Source of the DNA: an uncultured Nocardioidaceae bacterium
GTDB taxonomy: Bacteria > Actinomycetota > Actinomycetes > Propionibacteriales > Nocardioidaceae
DNA length: 36,659 nucleotides
Assembly: GCA_902805845.1 (NCBI GenBank)
Contig: CADCUI010000015.1
Span: 1-36,659, forward strand
Direction of reading: 5' to 3'
Shown: one piece after another, positions 1-8,900 of the stretch
Layout: each line of letters starts with the position of its first letter
Numbering within the stretch: the stretch's first letter is position 1
Program-made: the position numbers and the translations under genes
Notes under the pieces: generated by a model
Told to the model about the DNA's origin: nothing
The model's database searches: none
Seen by the model: only the letters and a program-made list of their open reading frames with translations

Positions 1-1
1 C

Positions 2-481
2 ATGAAGGCCGACCACAAGCTCGACCTGCCGCGGCGGCTCCAGATCGAGTTCTCCCGTGTCGTGCAGGAGCACACCGACGCCGGTGGCGGCGAGGTGTCG
101 CCCGAGGCGATGTGGCGCTACTTCGAGGCGACCTACCTCGAGCGGGAGAGCCCGCTGCGGCTCAACTCGGTGCACACCTCGTCGGCGGCCGGCGAGAAGG
201 ACCAGCTCACCGTCAACGTCTACGTCGAGGGGGAGCCGCAGATCCTGCAGGGGACCGGCAACGGGCCCATCGCGGCGTTCGTGGAGGCGATCAACGGGCT
301 CGGGTACGACGTACGGGTGCTCGACTACGCCGAGCATGCCCTGTCCTCCGGTGGCGACGCGATGGCCGCGGCGTACGTGGAGTGCGCCGTGGGCGACCAG
401 GTGCTGTGGGGGGTCGGGCTGGACCCGAACATCGTCACTGCCTCGCTCAAGGCCGTGGTGTCCGCCGTCAACCGGGGCTGA
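2..481 (+). CDS. leuA: 2-isopropylmalate synthase, C-terminal part (5' truncated by window edge)
   Basis: The last 159 residues of LeuA, which condenses acetyl-CoA with 2-oxoisovalerate in the first committed step of leucine synthesis. What is visible is the end of the protein: a helical linker (DLPRRLQIEFSRVVQEHTDA) followed by the C-terminal regulatory (LeuA dimer) domain, with the glycine-rich stretch around residues 84-95 (TGNGPIAAFVEA) that is typical of the leucine-binding region. The catalytic TIM barrel lies upstream of the window, so the ATG at position 2 is an internal methionine and not the start. The stop is at 479-481. The domain match is clear by eye. Feedback inhibition by leucine is known for the family and not shown here. 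Confidence 0.93.
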   Translation: MKADHKLDLPRRLQIEFSRVVQEHTDAGGGEVSPEAMWRYFEATYLERESPLRLNSVHTSSAAGEKDQLTVNVYVEGEPQILQGTGNGPIAAFVEAINGLGYDVRVLDYAEHALSSGGDAMAAAYVECAVGDQVLWGVGLDPNIVTASLKAVVSAVNRG

Positions 482-574
482 CCTGCCCGGACTCAGGCAA
501 AGACCCACGGGGGCGCGAGCGTTCTGGGAGGCTACCCAGGTAATCGGTGACGACCTCCGGCGTGAAGGCATGAG

Positions 575-2353
575 ATGAGGCAGGCACCCATGGAGTCGGC
601 GGGGGTCCGAAGGGCGCTCGCCGCGGTCAGCGCGCCCCTGATCCGTCAGGCGCTGCTGCTGGTCCCGGTGACGCTGGACCTCCTGGTCAGGCTCGCGCTG
701 GGGGATGCTCCCCGGCTGAGGCCCTACGAGGCGCTCGGGCTGCTTCTCCTGCTCGCGGCGACGGTGGTAGCGGCGCTCACCTCACCGCGGTGGCGGCTGC
801 GCGCCCGCGGCGCCGGGCACTCGGTGCCCGGGGCACGGCTCGGAACGGCGCTGCTGCTGGTGGACATGGCCGGCCTCGGGCTGATGGGCCTGGTCCCCGG
901 AGGCAACGGCCTCGTGCTCGTCGTCGTGCTCGTTGGCATGTGGCTGGGCGCAGACCATCACCTCCGCGGTGTCGGGCTGACCGTGGTCGGCACCGCCCTC
1001 CTCGTCTCGCTGCCTTCGCTCGCCTACTTCGGCACCGGTCCGTCGTCGAGCTCCCACGCTGTCCTCGTCCTCCTGGTGGTGGGGATGTGCTCGCTCACCG
1101 TCGCGGGCGCCTCTCAGGTGTGGATGCAGCAGAACGCGGAGCTCGAGGCGCAGGGGCGACGGCTCGAGGAGGCGCTCGAGGAGGTCAACGCCAACCGGGC
1201 GCTCAACGACGCGATCGTCACGACCGTCGACGTCGGGCTGGCGGCCATCGACAAGGACGGCTCCTTCACGTTCACGAACCCCCGCCATGCGGACTTCCTG
1301 GCGCTCGCCTTCCCCCAGGGGCACGAGGGTCACGCGGGCCAGGTCGGCTCCATCTTCGCCGCCGACCGGGTCACCCGGCTCGCGCCGCAGGACACGCCGA
1401 CCCAGCGGGCCACGAACGGTGAGACGTTCACCGACTACGTCGTCTGGGTGGGGGAGGAGCATGCGGCACAACGTGCGCTGTCGGTCTCGGCAGGCCCGGT
1501 CGTCGACGCCGGCGGCACTTTCGGCGGCGCCGTCCTGGTCTACACCGACATCACCGAGCTGATGTTCGCGCTGAAGGTCAAGGACGAGTTCGTCGCCACC
1601 GTCTCGCACGAGCTGCGCACGCCGTTGACCGCGATCATGGGCTTCCTCGACCTGGTGCTCGACGAGCGCGACGCCATCACCCCCGACGTCCGGCAGAACC
1701 TCGACATCGTCAAGCGCAACTCCGAGCGGCTCCTGCGGCTGGTCAGCGACCTGCTCTTCACCGCGCAGGCGGCGGAGGGCCACATGTCGCTGGAGGTGCA
1801 GCGCACCGACCTCTCCGAGCTCGTCGAGACGGCGCTGGCCGACCTGGCTCCCAGGGCCTCCGACATCGGCGTCCGGGTGTCGCGCAGCCTGCCCTCGGGC
1901 GTCCTGACGCAGGCCGACCCGGTGCGGATCCGGCAGCTGGTCGACAACCTGGTCAGCAACGCGATCAAGTACACGCCGTCCGGCGGTGTGGTCACCGTGC
2001 GGCTCGAGGCCGACGGGCAGGACGCCTTCCTGGAGGTCACCGACACCGGCATCGGCATCTCACCGGCGGACCAGAGCCGGCTGTTCAGCCGGTTCTTCCG
2101 GACCCGGGACGCCGAGACCCTGGCGATCCAGGGCATCGGCCTCGGCCTGGCGATCACCAAGTCCATCGCGGAGGCCCACGGCGGCAGCATCCAGGTCGAG
2201 TCCCAGGTGGGGCACGGCACGACCTTCCGAGTGCGGCTGCCCCGGTCCGGCCCCGCGCGACCTCACGGAAGCTCCATCAGCACCTTCAGCGACGCCGACC
2301 CGGCCCGGATCGGCTCGCGGCTGCCGGTGTCGACGAACCCGGCCCGTTCATAG
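575..2353 (+). CDS. Membrane sensor histidine kinase with PAS domain (orphan)
   Basis: A 592-residue two-component sensor kinase. Residues ~25-180 contain about six hydrophobic segments, followed by a coiled coil (~185-212) and a PAS-like domain (~213-330). The HisKA motif SHELRTPLTAIMGF carries the phospho-acceptor His345. The HATPase_c domain follows, with an N box (NLVSNAIKYTP), G1 box DTGIG (Asp490) and G2 box GIGLGLAI. All catalytic boxes are intact, so it should autophosphorylate. No response regulator is encoded nearby, so its partner is unknown. The first 150 residues sense from within the membrane, as there is no large extracytoplasmic loop. The last 30 codons are read through the 3' end of the convergent acetyltransferase gene (91-bp overlap). 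An ATG at 590 (MESAG) is an alternative start. Confidence 0.9.
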   Translation: MRQAPMESAGVRRALAAVSAPLIRQALLLVPVTLDLLVRLALGDAPRLRPYEALGLLLLLAATVVAALTSPRWRLRARGAGHSVPGARLGTALLLVDMAGLGLMGLVPGGNGLVLVVVLVGMWLGADHHLRGVGLTVVGTALLVSLPSLAYFGTGPSSSSHAVLVLLVVGMCSLTVAGASQVWMQQNAELEAQGRRLEEALEEVNANRALNDAIVTTVDVGLAAIDKDGSFTFTNPRHADFLALAFPQGHEGHAGQVGSIFAADRVTRLAPQDTPTQRATNGETFTDYVVWVGEEHAAQRALSVSAGPVVDAGGTFGGAVLVYTDITELMFALKVKDEFVATVSHELRTPLTAIMGFLDLVLDERDAITPDVRQNLDIVKRNSERLLRLVSDLLFTAQAAEGHMSLEVQRTDLSELVETALADLAPRASDIGVRVSRSLPSGVLTQADPVRIRQLVDNLVSNAIKYTPSGGVVTVRLEADGQDAFLEVTDTGIGISPADQSRLFSRFFRTRDAETLAIQGIGLGLAITKSIAEAHGGSIQVESQVGHGTTFRVRLPRSGPARPHGSSISTFSDADPARIGSRLPVSTNPARS

Positions 2354-2748
2354 AGCCGGCGCGCCGGGTTGCCCTCGGCGACGTGCAGTCGGACCCGGGC
2401 ACCGACGGCCTTCGCCGCGGCGACCACGTCGTCGAGGACGAGGGAGCCGACGCCCTGCCCCCGCGCCTCCGGGGCGACCCACATCGACACCACCTGGTGC
2501 ACCCCTGGCTCGGGCTCCATCGTGCCGGCCATGCCGACCGGCTGCTCGTCCAGGTACGCCACGACCATGCGGCCCCGGCCGACCCTGGCCCGCCACGTCG
2601 CCTCGTCGTACGCCGCCTCCGCCTCCAGCGTCGAGCCGAAGGCGTCGGCGTCGTGGCTCAGCGCCCGCCGGCGCAGCGAGCGCCACAGCAGCCAGTCGTC
2701 GGGAGTGACCACCTCGATGGTCACCGGCCCGCCTGCGGGACCGGTCAT
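2263..2748 (-). CDS. GNAT family N-acetyltransferase (161 aa)
   Basis: A small acetyl-CoA-dependent N-acetyltransferase; the substrate is not predictable. The GNAT core is clear: VVSMWVAPEARGQGVGSLVLDDVV matches beta-4 and the acetyl-CoA pyrophosphate loop (motif A, R/Q-x-x-G-x-G/A), and LHVAEGNPARRLYERAGF matches motif B with the usual NPAR-x-x-Y-E-x-x-GF ending. The start is the ATG at 2748, which overlaps the TGA of the upstream acetyltransferase gene (ATGA). The two are therefore very probably translationally coupled and made together. A much longer open frame exists upstream in the same phase, but it runs antisense-like through the neighbour and is not coding. The 3' end overlaps the histidine kinase gene. 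Confidence 0.9.
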   Translation of the reverse strand: MTGPAGGPVTIEVVTPDDWLLWRSLRRRALSHDADAFGSTLEAEAAYDEATWRARVGRGRMVVAYLDEQPVGMAGTMEPEPGVHQVVSMWVAPEARGQGVGSLVLDDVVAAAKAVGARVRLHVAEGNPARRLYERAGFVDTGSREPIRAGSASLKVLMELP

Positions 2749-3596
2749 CGCGCGGGCTCGGCGGTGCAGGCGGTGCCCACGCGGACGAACCCCACCCGTG
2801 CGTACAGGTCGGCCACCCGCTGGGACCCGGCGGAGAGGAAGACCGTGCGCACGCCTCGGGCGCGTGCGTCGTCGACGAGGGCGGCCGTGACCGCTGCCCC
2901 GACACCACGGCCCCGCCAGCGCGGGAGCACCGCGATGCCGGTGAGCTCGCTCACGAGGCCACGAGGACCGTGCGAGCCACCACCCACAGCCCGCACCGAC
3001 TGTTCCTCGTCGGCGAGGCCGTCGGCGCGGTCGTCGGCGTCCTCGGCGAACGCCCCGACCAGCCGCAACCGGCCTTCCGAGAGCCGTCCGCGGATCGCTC
3101 CTACCCGCTCCGCCCGGTCGATCGCCTCCACCGCGTCGACCTCGGCGAAGGCGGCCGACACCGCAGCGGTCGTGCCTCCGAGGACGTGGTCGGGGTCCGA
3201 CTCCGACAGCACGGCGATCCGCACGCCATGCGGCACCTCCGCCGCCAGTGGCTCGGCCAGCACCATGAGCGGGTGGCGCTCCACCTCCAGGCCGGCCTCG
3301 CGCAGCGCCGGCCCGAGGGCGGGGCTGATCTCCTCGACCCACTCGAAGCTCTCGGGTGCGCCTTCCTCACGCTGCCGGGACCGCACCCGGTCGACATCGT
3401 CGCGGCTGACCGCGCCGCCACTGCCCAGCCGTGGGCGCGCGTAGTAGGGCCAGCCCTCGGGGTCACGGCGCACGAACAGGGTCAGTCCTCCGATGTCCTC
3501 CGCTGTCGCGAAGGCGCGTGGCACCTCGTCGTAGTAGGCCTCGAGGTCGGCCAGCAGGGTGGCGCCGTCATCCCGACGGGGCGAGGGGGACTTCAT
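2745..3596 (-). CDS. GNAT family N-acetyltransferase (283 aa)
   Basis: A two-part acetyltransferase. The N-terminal ~120 residues (FVRRDPEGWPYYARPRL, FEWVEEISPALGPALREAGL) resemble the N-terminal half of actinobacterial GNATs that act as tandem or pseudo-tandem folds. The C-terminal ~150 residues hold the catalytic GNAT domain, with LTGIAVLPRWRGRGVGAAVTAALV as the acetyl-CoA loop and VADLYARVGFVRVGTACTAEP as the closing motif. The substrate is unknown. The start ATG at 3596 is preceded by AGGAAG at good distance. The gene is coupled by a 4-bp ATGA overlap to the smaller GNAT downstream. It is divergent from recO across 115 bp. Confidence 0.9.
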   Translation of the reverse strand: MKSPSPRRDDGATLLADLEAYYDEVPRAFATAEDIGGLTLFVRRDPEGWPYYARPRLGSGGAVSRDDVDRVRSRQREEGAPESFEWVEEISPALGPALREAGLEVERHPLMVLAEPLAAEVPHGVRIAVLSESDPDHVLGGTTAAVSAAFAEVDAVEAIDRAERVGAIRGRLSEGRLRLVGAFAEDADDRADGLADEEQSVRAVGGGSHGPRGLVSELTGIAVLPRWRGRGVGAAVTAALVDDARARGVRTVFLSAGSQRVADLYARVGFVRVGTACTAEPAR

Positions 3597-3699
3597 GCCT
3601 GCTTCCTACCGCACACGGGCCTCGGCGCCGACAGGTTTTCTGTGCCAGCGGCCGGCCATCGGAACGGCCGGGCATCGCTGTCCTCGACGGTGACGGGGG

Positions 3700-3705
3700 C
3701 AGAAT
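3700..3705 (+). promoter_or_regulatory. Predicted -10 element (CAGAAT) for leaderless recO
   Basis: CAGAAT ends six bases before the GTG start of recO, which is the spacing expected for transcription beginning at or next to the start codon. No Shine-Dalgarno sequence precedes that GTG, which fits a leaderless mRNA. No convincing -35 hexamer is visible. Inference only. Confidence 0.4.
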
Positions 3706-3711
3706 GGTGCG

Positions 3712-4440
3712 GTGCCCACCTACCGTGACGAGGCCGTCGTGCTTCGCACCCAGAAGCTGGGCGAGGCCGACCGGATCATCACGCTGCTGACCCGCTCGCA
3801 CGGCCGGGTGCGCGCCGTGGCCAAGGGGGTACGCCGGACGTCCTCCCGGTTCGGGGCCAGGCTCGAGCCGTTCAGCCACGTGGACCTCCAGCTGGCCGAG
3901 GGCCGCTCGCTCGACGTGGTCACGCAGGCCGAGACCCTGCGGCCCTACGCCTCGCGCATGGGGTCGGACTACTCGGCCTACACCGCGGGCACCGTCATGC
4001 TGGAGACCGCGGAGCGGCTGGTGATGGAGGAGAAGGAGCCGGCCCTGCAGCAGTACCTCCTCGTCGTCGGCGCCCTCCGCGCGATCTGCGAGACGGGCCG
4101 GCCGCCGGCGCAGGTGCTCGACGCCTTCCTGCTGCGGTCGCTCGCGGTCGCCGGTTACGCACCCTCGTTCGACGCCTGCGCCCGCTGCGGGGTGGAGGGG
4201 CCGCACGTCGCCTTCAACCCGTCGGCCGGCGGGATGCTGTGCGCCGAGTGCCGGATGCCGGGCTCGGCGCGGCCGGCTGGCGACACCGTCGCGGTCCTCG
4301 CAGCGCTGCTGTCGGGCGAGTGGGACGTCGTGCTCGCGGCCGACGACCGGCACCTGCGGGAGGCGAGCACGCTCGTGGCGGCGTACCTGGCGTGGCACCT
4401 CGAACGCGGCTTGAAGTCGCTGAGCCACCTGCAGCGCTGA
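3712..4440 (+). CDS. recO: DNA repair protein RecO
   Basis: RecO (242 aa) works in the RecFOR pathway, annealing SSB-coated single strands and loading RecA at gaps. The N-terminal OB fold is recognisable from YRDEAVVLRTQKLGEADRIITLLTRSHGRVRAVAKGVRR, followed by the helical core (FSHVDLQLAEGRSLDVVTQAE, then ETAERLVMEEKEP). A four-cysteine zinc site is complete at Cys156, Cys159, Cys177 and Cys180. The GTG start at 3712 gives the family's standard N-terminus MPTYRDEAVVL. Its neighbour uppS follows on the same strand, as in Streptomyces and Mycobacterium, although here a minus-strand MarR gene sits between the two. Confidence 0.97.
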   Translation: MPTYRDEAVVLRTQKLGEADRIITLLTRSHGRVRAVAKGVRRTSSRFGARLEPFSHVDLQLAEGRSLDVVTQAETLRPYASRMGSDYSAYTAGTVMLETAERLVMEEKEPALQQYLLVVGALRAICETGRPPAQVLDAFLLRSLAVAGYAPSFDACARCGVEGPHVAFNPSAGGMLCAECRMPGSARPAGDTVAVLAALLSGEWDVVLAADDRHLREASTLVAAYLAWHLERGLKSLSHLQR

Positions 4441-4469
4441 CCGGGCTCGCTTGGGGGAGTGCCGCGCTG

Positions 4470-4934
4470 TCAGGCGGGCGGCGGGCTCGGCTGGTCCGCG
4501 AGGGCCTGCACGATCTTGTCGATCGACAGGTTGAACTTCTCCAGCAGCCGGCCGAACTCCTCGTGGTCCTCGGCCGACCAGTCGGCGAGCGCCGCGTGGA
4601 GCCACTGCCGTCGACGGTCGCGGGTCTCGAGCAGCACCTGTCTCCCGTCCGGCGTGAGGTCGAGGAGCGAGGCTCGCCGGTCGGAGGGGTCGGACTCCCG
4701 GTGCACCCAGCCTGCCTGCTCCAGCGCCTGCACCTGCCGCGTGATCGTCGAGGGGTCGAGGCCGAACGCGTGAGCAACGGCGCCGAGCCGCTGGGGTCCC
4801 TCGTCGACGAGCCGGCACATGATGCCGTAGGCGGAGCGGTCCACCTCGATCTCACCGGACGCAGTGCTGAAATGGATGCGCTGAACTCGGCGAAGCAGGA
4901 TGGTCAGCTGCTGCTCGATCTGGGTGGTGTGCAC
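4470..4934 (-). CDS. MarR family transcriptional regulator
   Basis: A 154-residue dimeric winged-helix regulator of the MarR family. The DNA-binding part is RLGAVAHAFGLDPSTITRQVQALEQAGWVHRESDPSDRRASLLDLTPDGRQVL, with the recognition helix at about residues 61-73 and the wing Asp-Arg-Arg motif characteristic of MarR. The C-terminal helix (residues ~105-147) forms the dimer interface. The ligand and target genes are unknown; the divergent uppS promoter 110 bp away is one possible target. The start is the GTG at 4934, preceded by a strong AAGGAGGGG ribosome-binding site. The gene is encoded opposite to recO and uppS and lies between them. Confidence 0.92.
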   Translation of the reverse strand: MHTTQIEQQLTILLRRVQRIHFSTASGEIEVDRSAYGIMCRLVDEGPQRLGAVAHAFGLDPSTITRQVQALEQAGWVHRESDPSDRRASLLDLTPDGRQVLLETRDRRRQWLHAALADWSAEDHEEFGRLLEKFNLSIDKIVQALADQPSPPPA

Positions 4935-5044
4935 GGCTCGTCCCCTCCTTCGGAGTGCGATCGGGGTCTGAGTCTAGATTGGTCCGGCCGCTCGGGACCG
5001 ATGGCGGGATGCGTCCCGGCGGACGCGCGGAGGGGGGAGACTGC

Positions 5045-5905
5045 ATGGCACCGGACGCTGCGCCGCGGAGACGCCGGTCGCGGCGGTCGGCGCCGGCCGG
5101 TCCCTCCCGCGGTCCGGTGCGACCTCCGACGCCCCACCCGTCGGGAGCTCGGCCACCGGTGGTGCCTCCCGACCTGGTGCCACGGCACGTCGCGGTGGTC
5201 ATGGACGGCAACGGCCGGTGGGCCAAGAAGCGCGGACTGCCCCGGACGGCCGGGCACCAGCAAGGTGAGCACGCCTTGTTCGAGGTGGTCGAGGGAGCCA
5301 TCGAGATCGGGGTCAGGGCGGTCTCGGCGTACGCCTTCTCGACCGAGAACTGGTCGCGGTCGCCGGAGGAGGTGCGCTTCCTCATGGGGTTCAACCGCGA
5401 CGTCATCCGCCGGCGGCGCGACGAGATGCACGAGCTCGGCGTCCGGGTCCGGTGGGCCGGTCGGGCGCCGCGGCTGTGGCGATCGGTGATCAACGAGCTG
5501 CGGGTCGCCGAGGAGATGACCCGCGACAACGACGTGCTCACCTTGACCATGTGCGTCAACTACGGTGGCCGCGCGGAGGTCGCCGACGCCGCCCGGGCGC
5601 TGGCCCGGGACGTGGCTGCCGGCCGGGTGAACCCCGAGCGCGTCGACGAGCGGACCTTCGCCCGGTACCTCTACGTCCCCGAGCTCGCCGACGCCGACAT
5701 GGTGTGGCGGACCTCGGGGGAGCAGCGGCTGTCGAACTTCATGCTGTGGCAGGCGGCGTACTCCGAGCTGGTGTTCACCGACGTGCTCTGGCCCGACGTC
5801 GACCGGCGCGACCTCTGGCGGGCGGTGGACGCCTACGCCCGCCGCGACCGCCGGTACGGCGGCGCCGACCCCCTCGCCCAGCCTCCGGATCGGCAGCCGC
5901 TGTAG
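5045..5905 (+). CDS. uppS: Isoprenyl transferase (cis-prenyl diphosphate synthase)
   Basis: Makes the long-chain polyprenyl diphosphate carrier for cell-wall synthesis by adding isopentenyl units in cis configuration. All family signatures are present: HVAVVMDGNGRWAKKRGLPR with the catalytic Asp54, the FSTENWSRS motif, CVNYGGRAEV, and the C-terminal DMVWRTSGEQRLSNFMLWQAAYSELVF. The chosen ATG at 5045 (286 aa) follows a purine-rich GGAGGGGGGA site. A longer upstream frame from 4955 lacks such a site and adds a low-complexity stretch. The N-terminal ~45 residues are Arg/Pro-rich and precede the catalytic domain. Whether the product is C50 or C55, or a shorter Z,E product, cannot be told by eye. 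The usual neighbour is zur, but here an 11-kb block intervenes. Confidence 0.95.
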   Translation: MAPDAAPRRRRSRRSAPAGPSRGPVRPPTPHPSGARPPVVPPDLVPRHVAVVMDGNGRWAKKRGLPRTAGHQQGEHALFEVVEGAIEIGVRAVSAYAFSTENWSRSPEEVRFLMGFNRDVIRRRRDEMHELGVRVRWAGRAPRLWRSVINELRVAEEMTRDNDVLTLTMCVNYGGRAEVADAARALARDVAAGRVNPERVDERTFARYLYVPELADADMVWRTSGEQRLSNFMLWQAAYSELVFTDVLWPDVDRRDLWRAVDAYARRDRRYGGADPLAQPPDRQPL

Positions 5906-5917
5906 ACGCCGGGTGCT

Positions 5918-8900
5918 GTGGCTCGGATCATGGTCGTCGTGGATGGCTCCGCGTGCACGACCTGCGGTTTCGGCAATCCCGCGGGGCACAAGTTCTGCGG
6001 TGGGTGCGGCGTGGCCCTCGGTCGTGCCTGCGCCCAGTGTGGTGCCCGGCCGGCCGACGACGCGCAGAGGTTCTGCGGTGGCTGCGGGGCGGCACTCGAG
6101 GGGGCAGTCCGCCAGCCGGAGTCTGCGCCGGCTCCTCCCCCCGAGAGGCGGTCCGAGCTCCGATGGGTCTCGGTGCTCTTCGTGGACCTGGTGGGCTCCA
6201 CGGCCTGGGCCGAGAGCAAGGACCCCGAGCAGGTGCGGGAGCTCCTGTCCGACTACTACGACCTGTGCCGCAGGGTCATCGACCGGCACGGGGGAGTCGT
6301 GGAGAAGTTCATCGGTGACGCCGTCGTCGCGGTCTGGGGAGCGCCGGTGGCGCGGGAGGACGACGCCGAGCGTGCGGTCCGTACCGCCCTGGAGGTGGTT
6401 GCCGCCGTGGGTCAGTACGGCACAGATCGAGGCGTGGTCGGCCTTGGTGCACGCGCCGGCGTCGTGACGGGCGAGGTCGCCTCCTGGGAGAAGGCAAGTG
6501 AGGGGCTCGTCGCCGGCGACCGAGTGAACACCGCCGCGCGGGTGCAGGCCTTGGCGGAACCAGGCTGCATCCTGGTCGACGCCACCACCAAGCGGACCTC
6601 AGATGCAGCGGTGGCCTACCAGCCGGCCGGCCGGCATGCGGTGAAGGGGAAGACCGTGCCCCTGGAGCTGTGGCAGGCGCTTCGAGTTGTCGCGGGGCTG
6701 GCGGGCAACCAGCGGGTGGACGGCCTCGAGGCGTCGATGGTCGGCCGGAGTCGAGAGCTGACCATGGCGAAGGAACTGTTGCACGCCACGGCCGAGGGCG
6801 GTCGCGCGAAGCTGGTGCTGCTCTCCGGGGTCGCCGGGGTGGGAAAGTCACGGCTGGCGTGGGAGTTCGAGAAGTACGTCGACGGGCTGCCGACCCAGGT
6901 GTGGTGGCACCGCGGTCGCTGTCTCAGCTACGGCAGCGGAGTGGCGTTCTGGGCACTGGCCGAGATGGTCAGGCAACGGTTCGGCATCACCGAGGAGGAG
7001 CCGGCGGAGTCGGCGGCCGCGAAGCTGGCGGAGGGGATCGTGGCCTGGGTCCCCGAGCCGGCCGAGCGAGAGTACGTCGAGCAGCGGCTGGGTGTCCTGC
7101 TGGGCACCCACGACGCGGGGATGCCCCGCCCCGAGCTCTTCGCGGGCTGGCGACTCCTCTTCCAGCGGATGGCCGGGACGGGCCCGGTCGTGCTCGTCGT
7201 CGAGGACCTGCACTGGGCCGACGACAGCTTCCTCGACTTCCTGGAGACGCTGCTGGACTGGTCCGCAGGGTCGCCCATCTTCGTCCTCGCCCTGACGCGC
7301 CCGGAGCTCTACGACCGGCGCCCCGGGTGGCTGGCCGACCGTCGCAACGCGACCAGCATCCACCTCGACCCCTTGTCGCCCGAGCTGATGGGGGAGCTCC
7401 TGACGGAGCTGGTCCCCGGCATGCCGGCTTCTGTGAGCTCGCGGATCGGCGACCGGGCAGAAGGGATCCCGCTGTACGCCGTCGAGACCATCCGGTCCCT
7501 CATCGACACCGATGTCGTGATGCCCTTCGAAGGTGTCTACCGGCTGGTCGGGGATGTCGGTGACCTGGCCACGCCGCAAAGCCTCAACAGCCTGCTCGCC
7601 GCCCGGCTGGATGCACTGGCGCCCGAACAGAGGGAATTGGTCAAGGGGCTCGCTGTGCTGGGCAGCAGCTTTCCACGCCGGGCGGTCGAGGCCGTGACCG
7701 ACGCCGACGACGAGTCGGTCGAGACCATGCTGGGGGTCCTGGTGCGCAGAGAGATCCTGACCGTGCGGGACGATCCACTCTCCCCGGAGCGCGGTCAGTA
7801 CGCGTTCACCCAGACGATGCTGCGGTCGGTGGCCCACGACCTCCTGACCAGGAGGGAGCGTCGGGAGCGGCATCTCGCCGTCGCCCGTCACCTCGCCGAA
7901 GCCTTTCCCAACGAGGGGGAGGAGGTGTCCGAGGTGATCGCCGCGCACTACCTCGACGCGCTTGAGGCTGACGCCGGGGACGAGCCGAACCCCAAGCTGG
8001 TGGCGCAGACGCTGCACGCACTCGAGAGGGCCGGTCGCCGGGCCGCTGAGGTCGGGGCACCGGATGCCGCCGAGCGGCAGTACCTGGCCGCCGCAGAGGT
8101 CGGTCACGGGGGCGACGAGCGGGCGGGGTGGCTCGAGAAGGCCGGGGACATGGCCTACCTGGCCGGCCGGACAGCGCAGGCGCTCATTCACTACGAGGCC
8201 GCGCTCACCGAGCTGCGCGCATCGGGGGCCAGCACCGCGCAGGAGGCCCGCCTCGACGGCCGATGCGGGACCGTGCTCGGGCTGCAGGGGCGGGACAGCG
8301 AGGCCATTCCCCGGATGCTGGCGGCACTGAACACGCTGGAGGTAGCCGCCGACCCGGTGGAGGTCGCCCGTCTCCACTCCATCCTCGCCATCGCGTACTA
8401 CTACACCGGCCAGAGCGAGCCGGCGACGTGGCATACCGAGCGGGCGCTGACCCTGGCATCGGCGTGGAACGCCCACGAGGCCTTCGCTCGGGGGGGCACG
8501 CTCAAGGCCATCATGCTGCAGAGTCAGGGAAGGCTGGCCGAGGCCAGGGCGATGCTTGAGCTCGCCGAAGGAGCCGCGACCCAGCACCCGGGGGCGCTGC
8601 CGTCGTCATCGGTGGCCGGCAACCTCGCCGAGCTCGACTACGTCCGGGACATCCCCGTCGCCGAGTCGACCATGGCGCAGGCCGTCGAGGTCAGCCGACA
8701 CATCGGCGACCGATCCGGTGAGCTCTACGGGATGTCGCTCCAGACACTGCTGCACGTCGACGCGGGCCGCTGGAGAGATGCCCGCCGCACGATGAGCCAG
8801 GCGATGGGGCAGGAGAGCGACGACCTGTTCGTCCAGGCGATGCTCCGGTTCGCCTCGGCGCTGCTGTGCGCCCTGTCCGGTGAGGAGGGCGACGGCCGCT

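Noticed and set aside
2263-3342. A 359-residue fusion acetyltransferase on the minus strand
   Set aside because: The upstream two-thirds of that frame is Arg/Gly-rich and overlaps the real 283-aa GNAT in another phase. The ATGA junction at 2748 marks the true start.
4904-6289. Long minus-strand open frame opposite uppS
   Set aside because: Low-complexity antisense frame caused by high GC; uppS on the plus strand has all family motifs.
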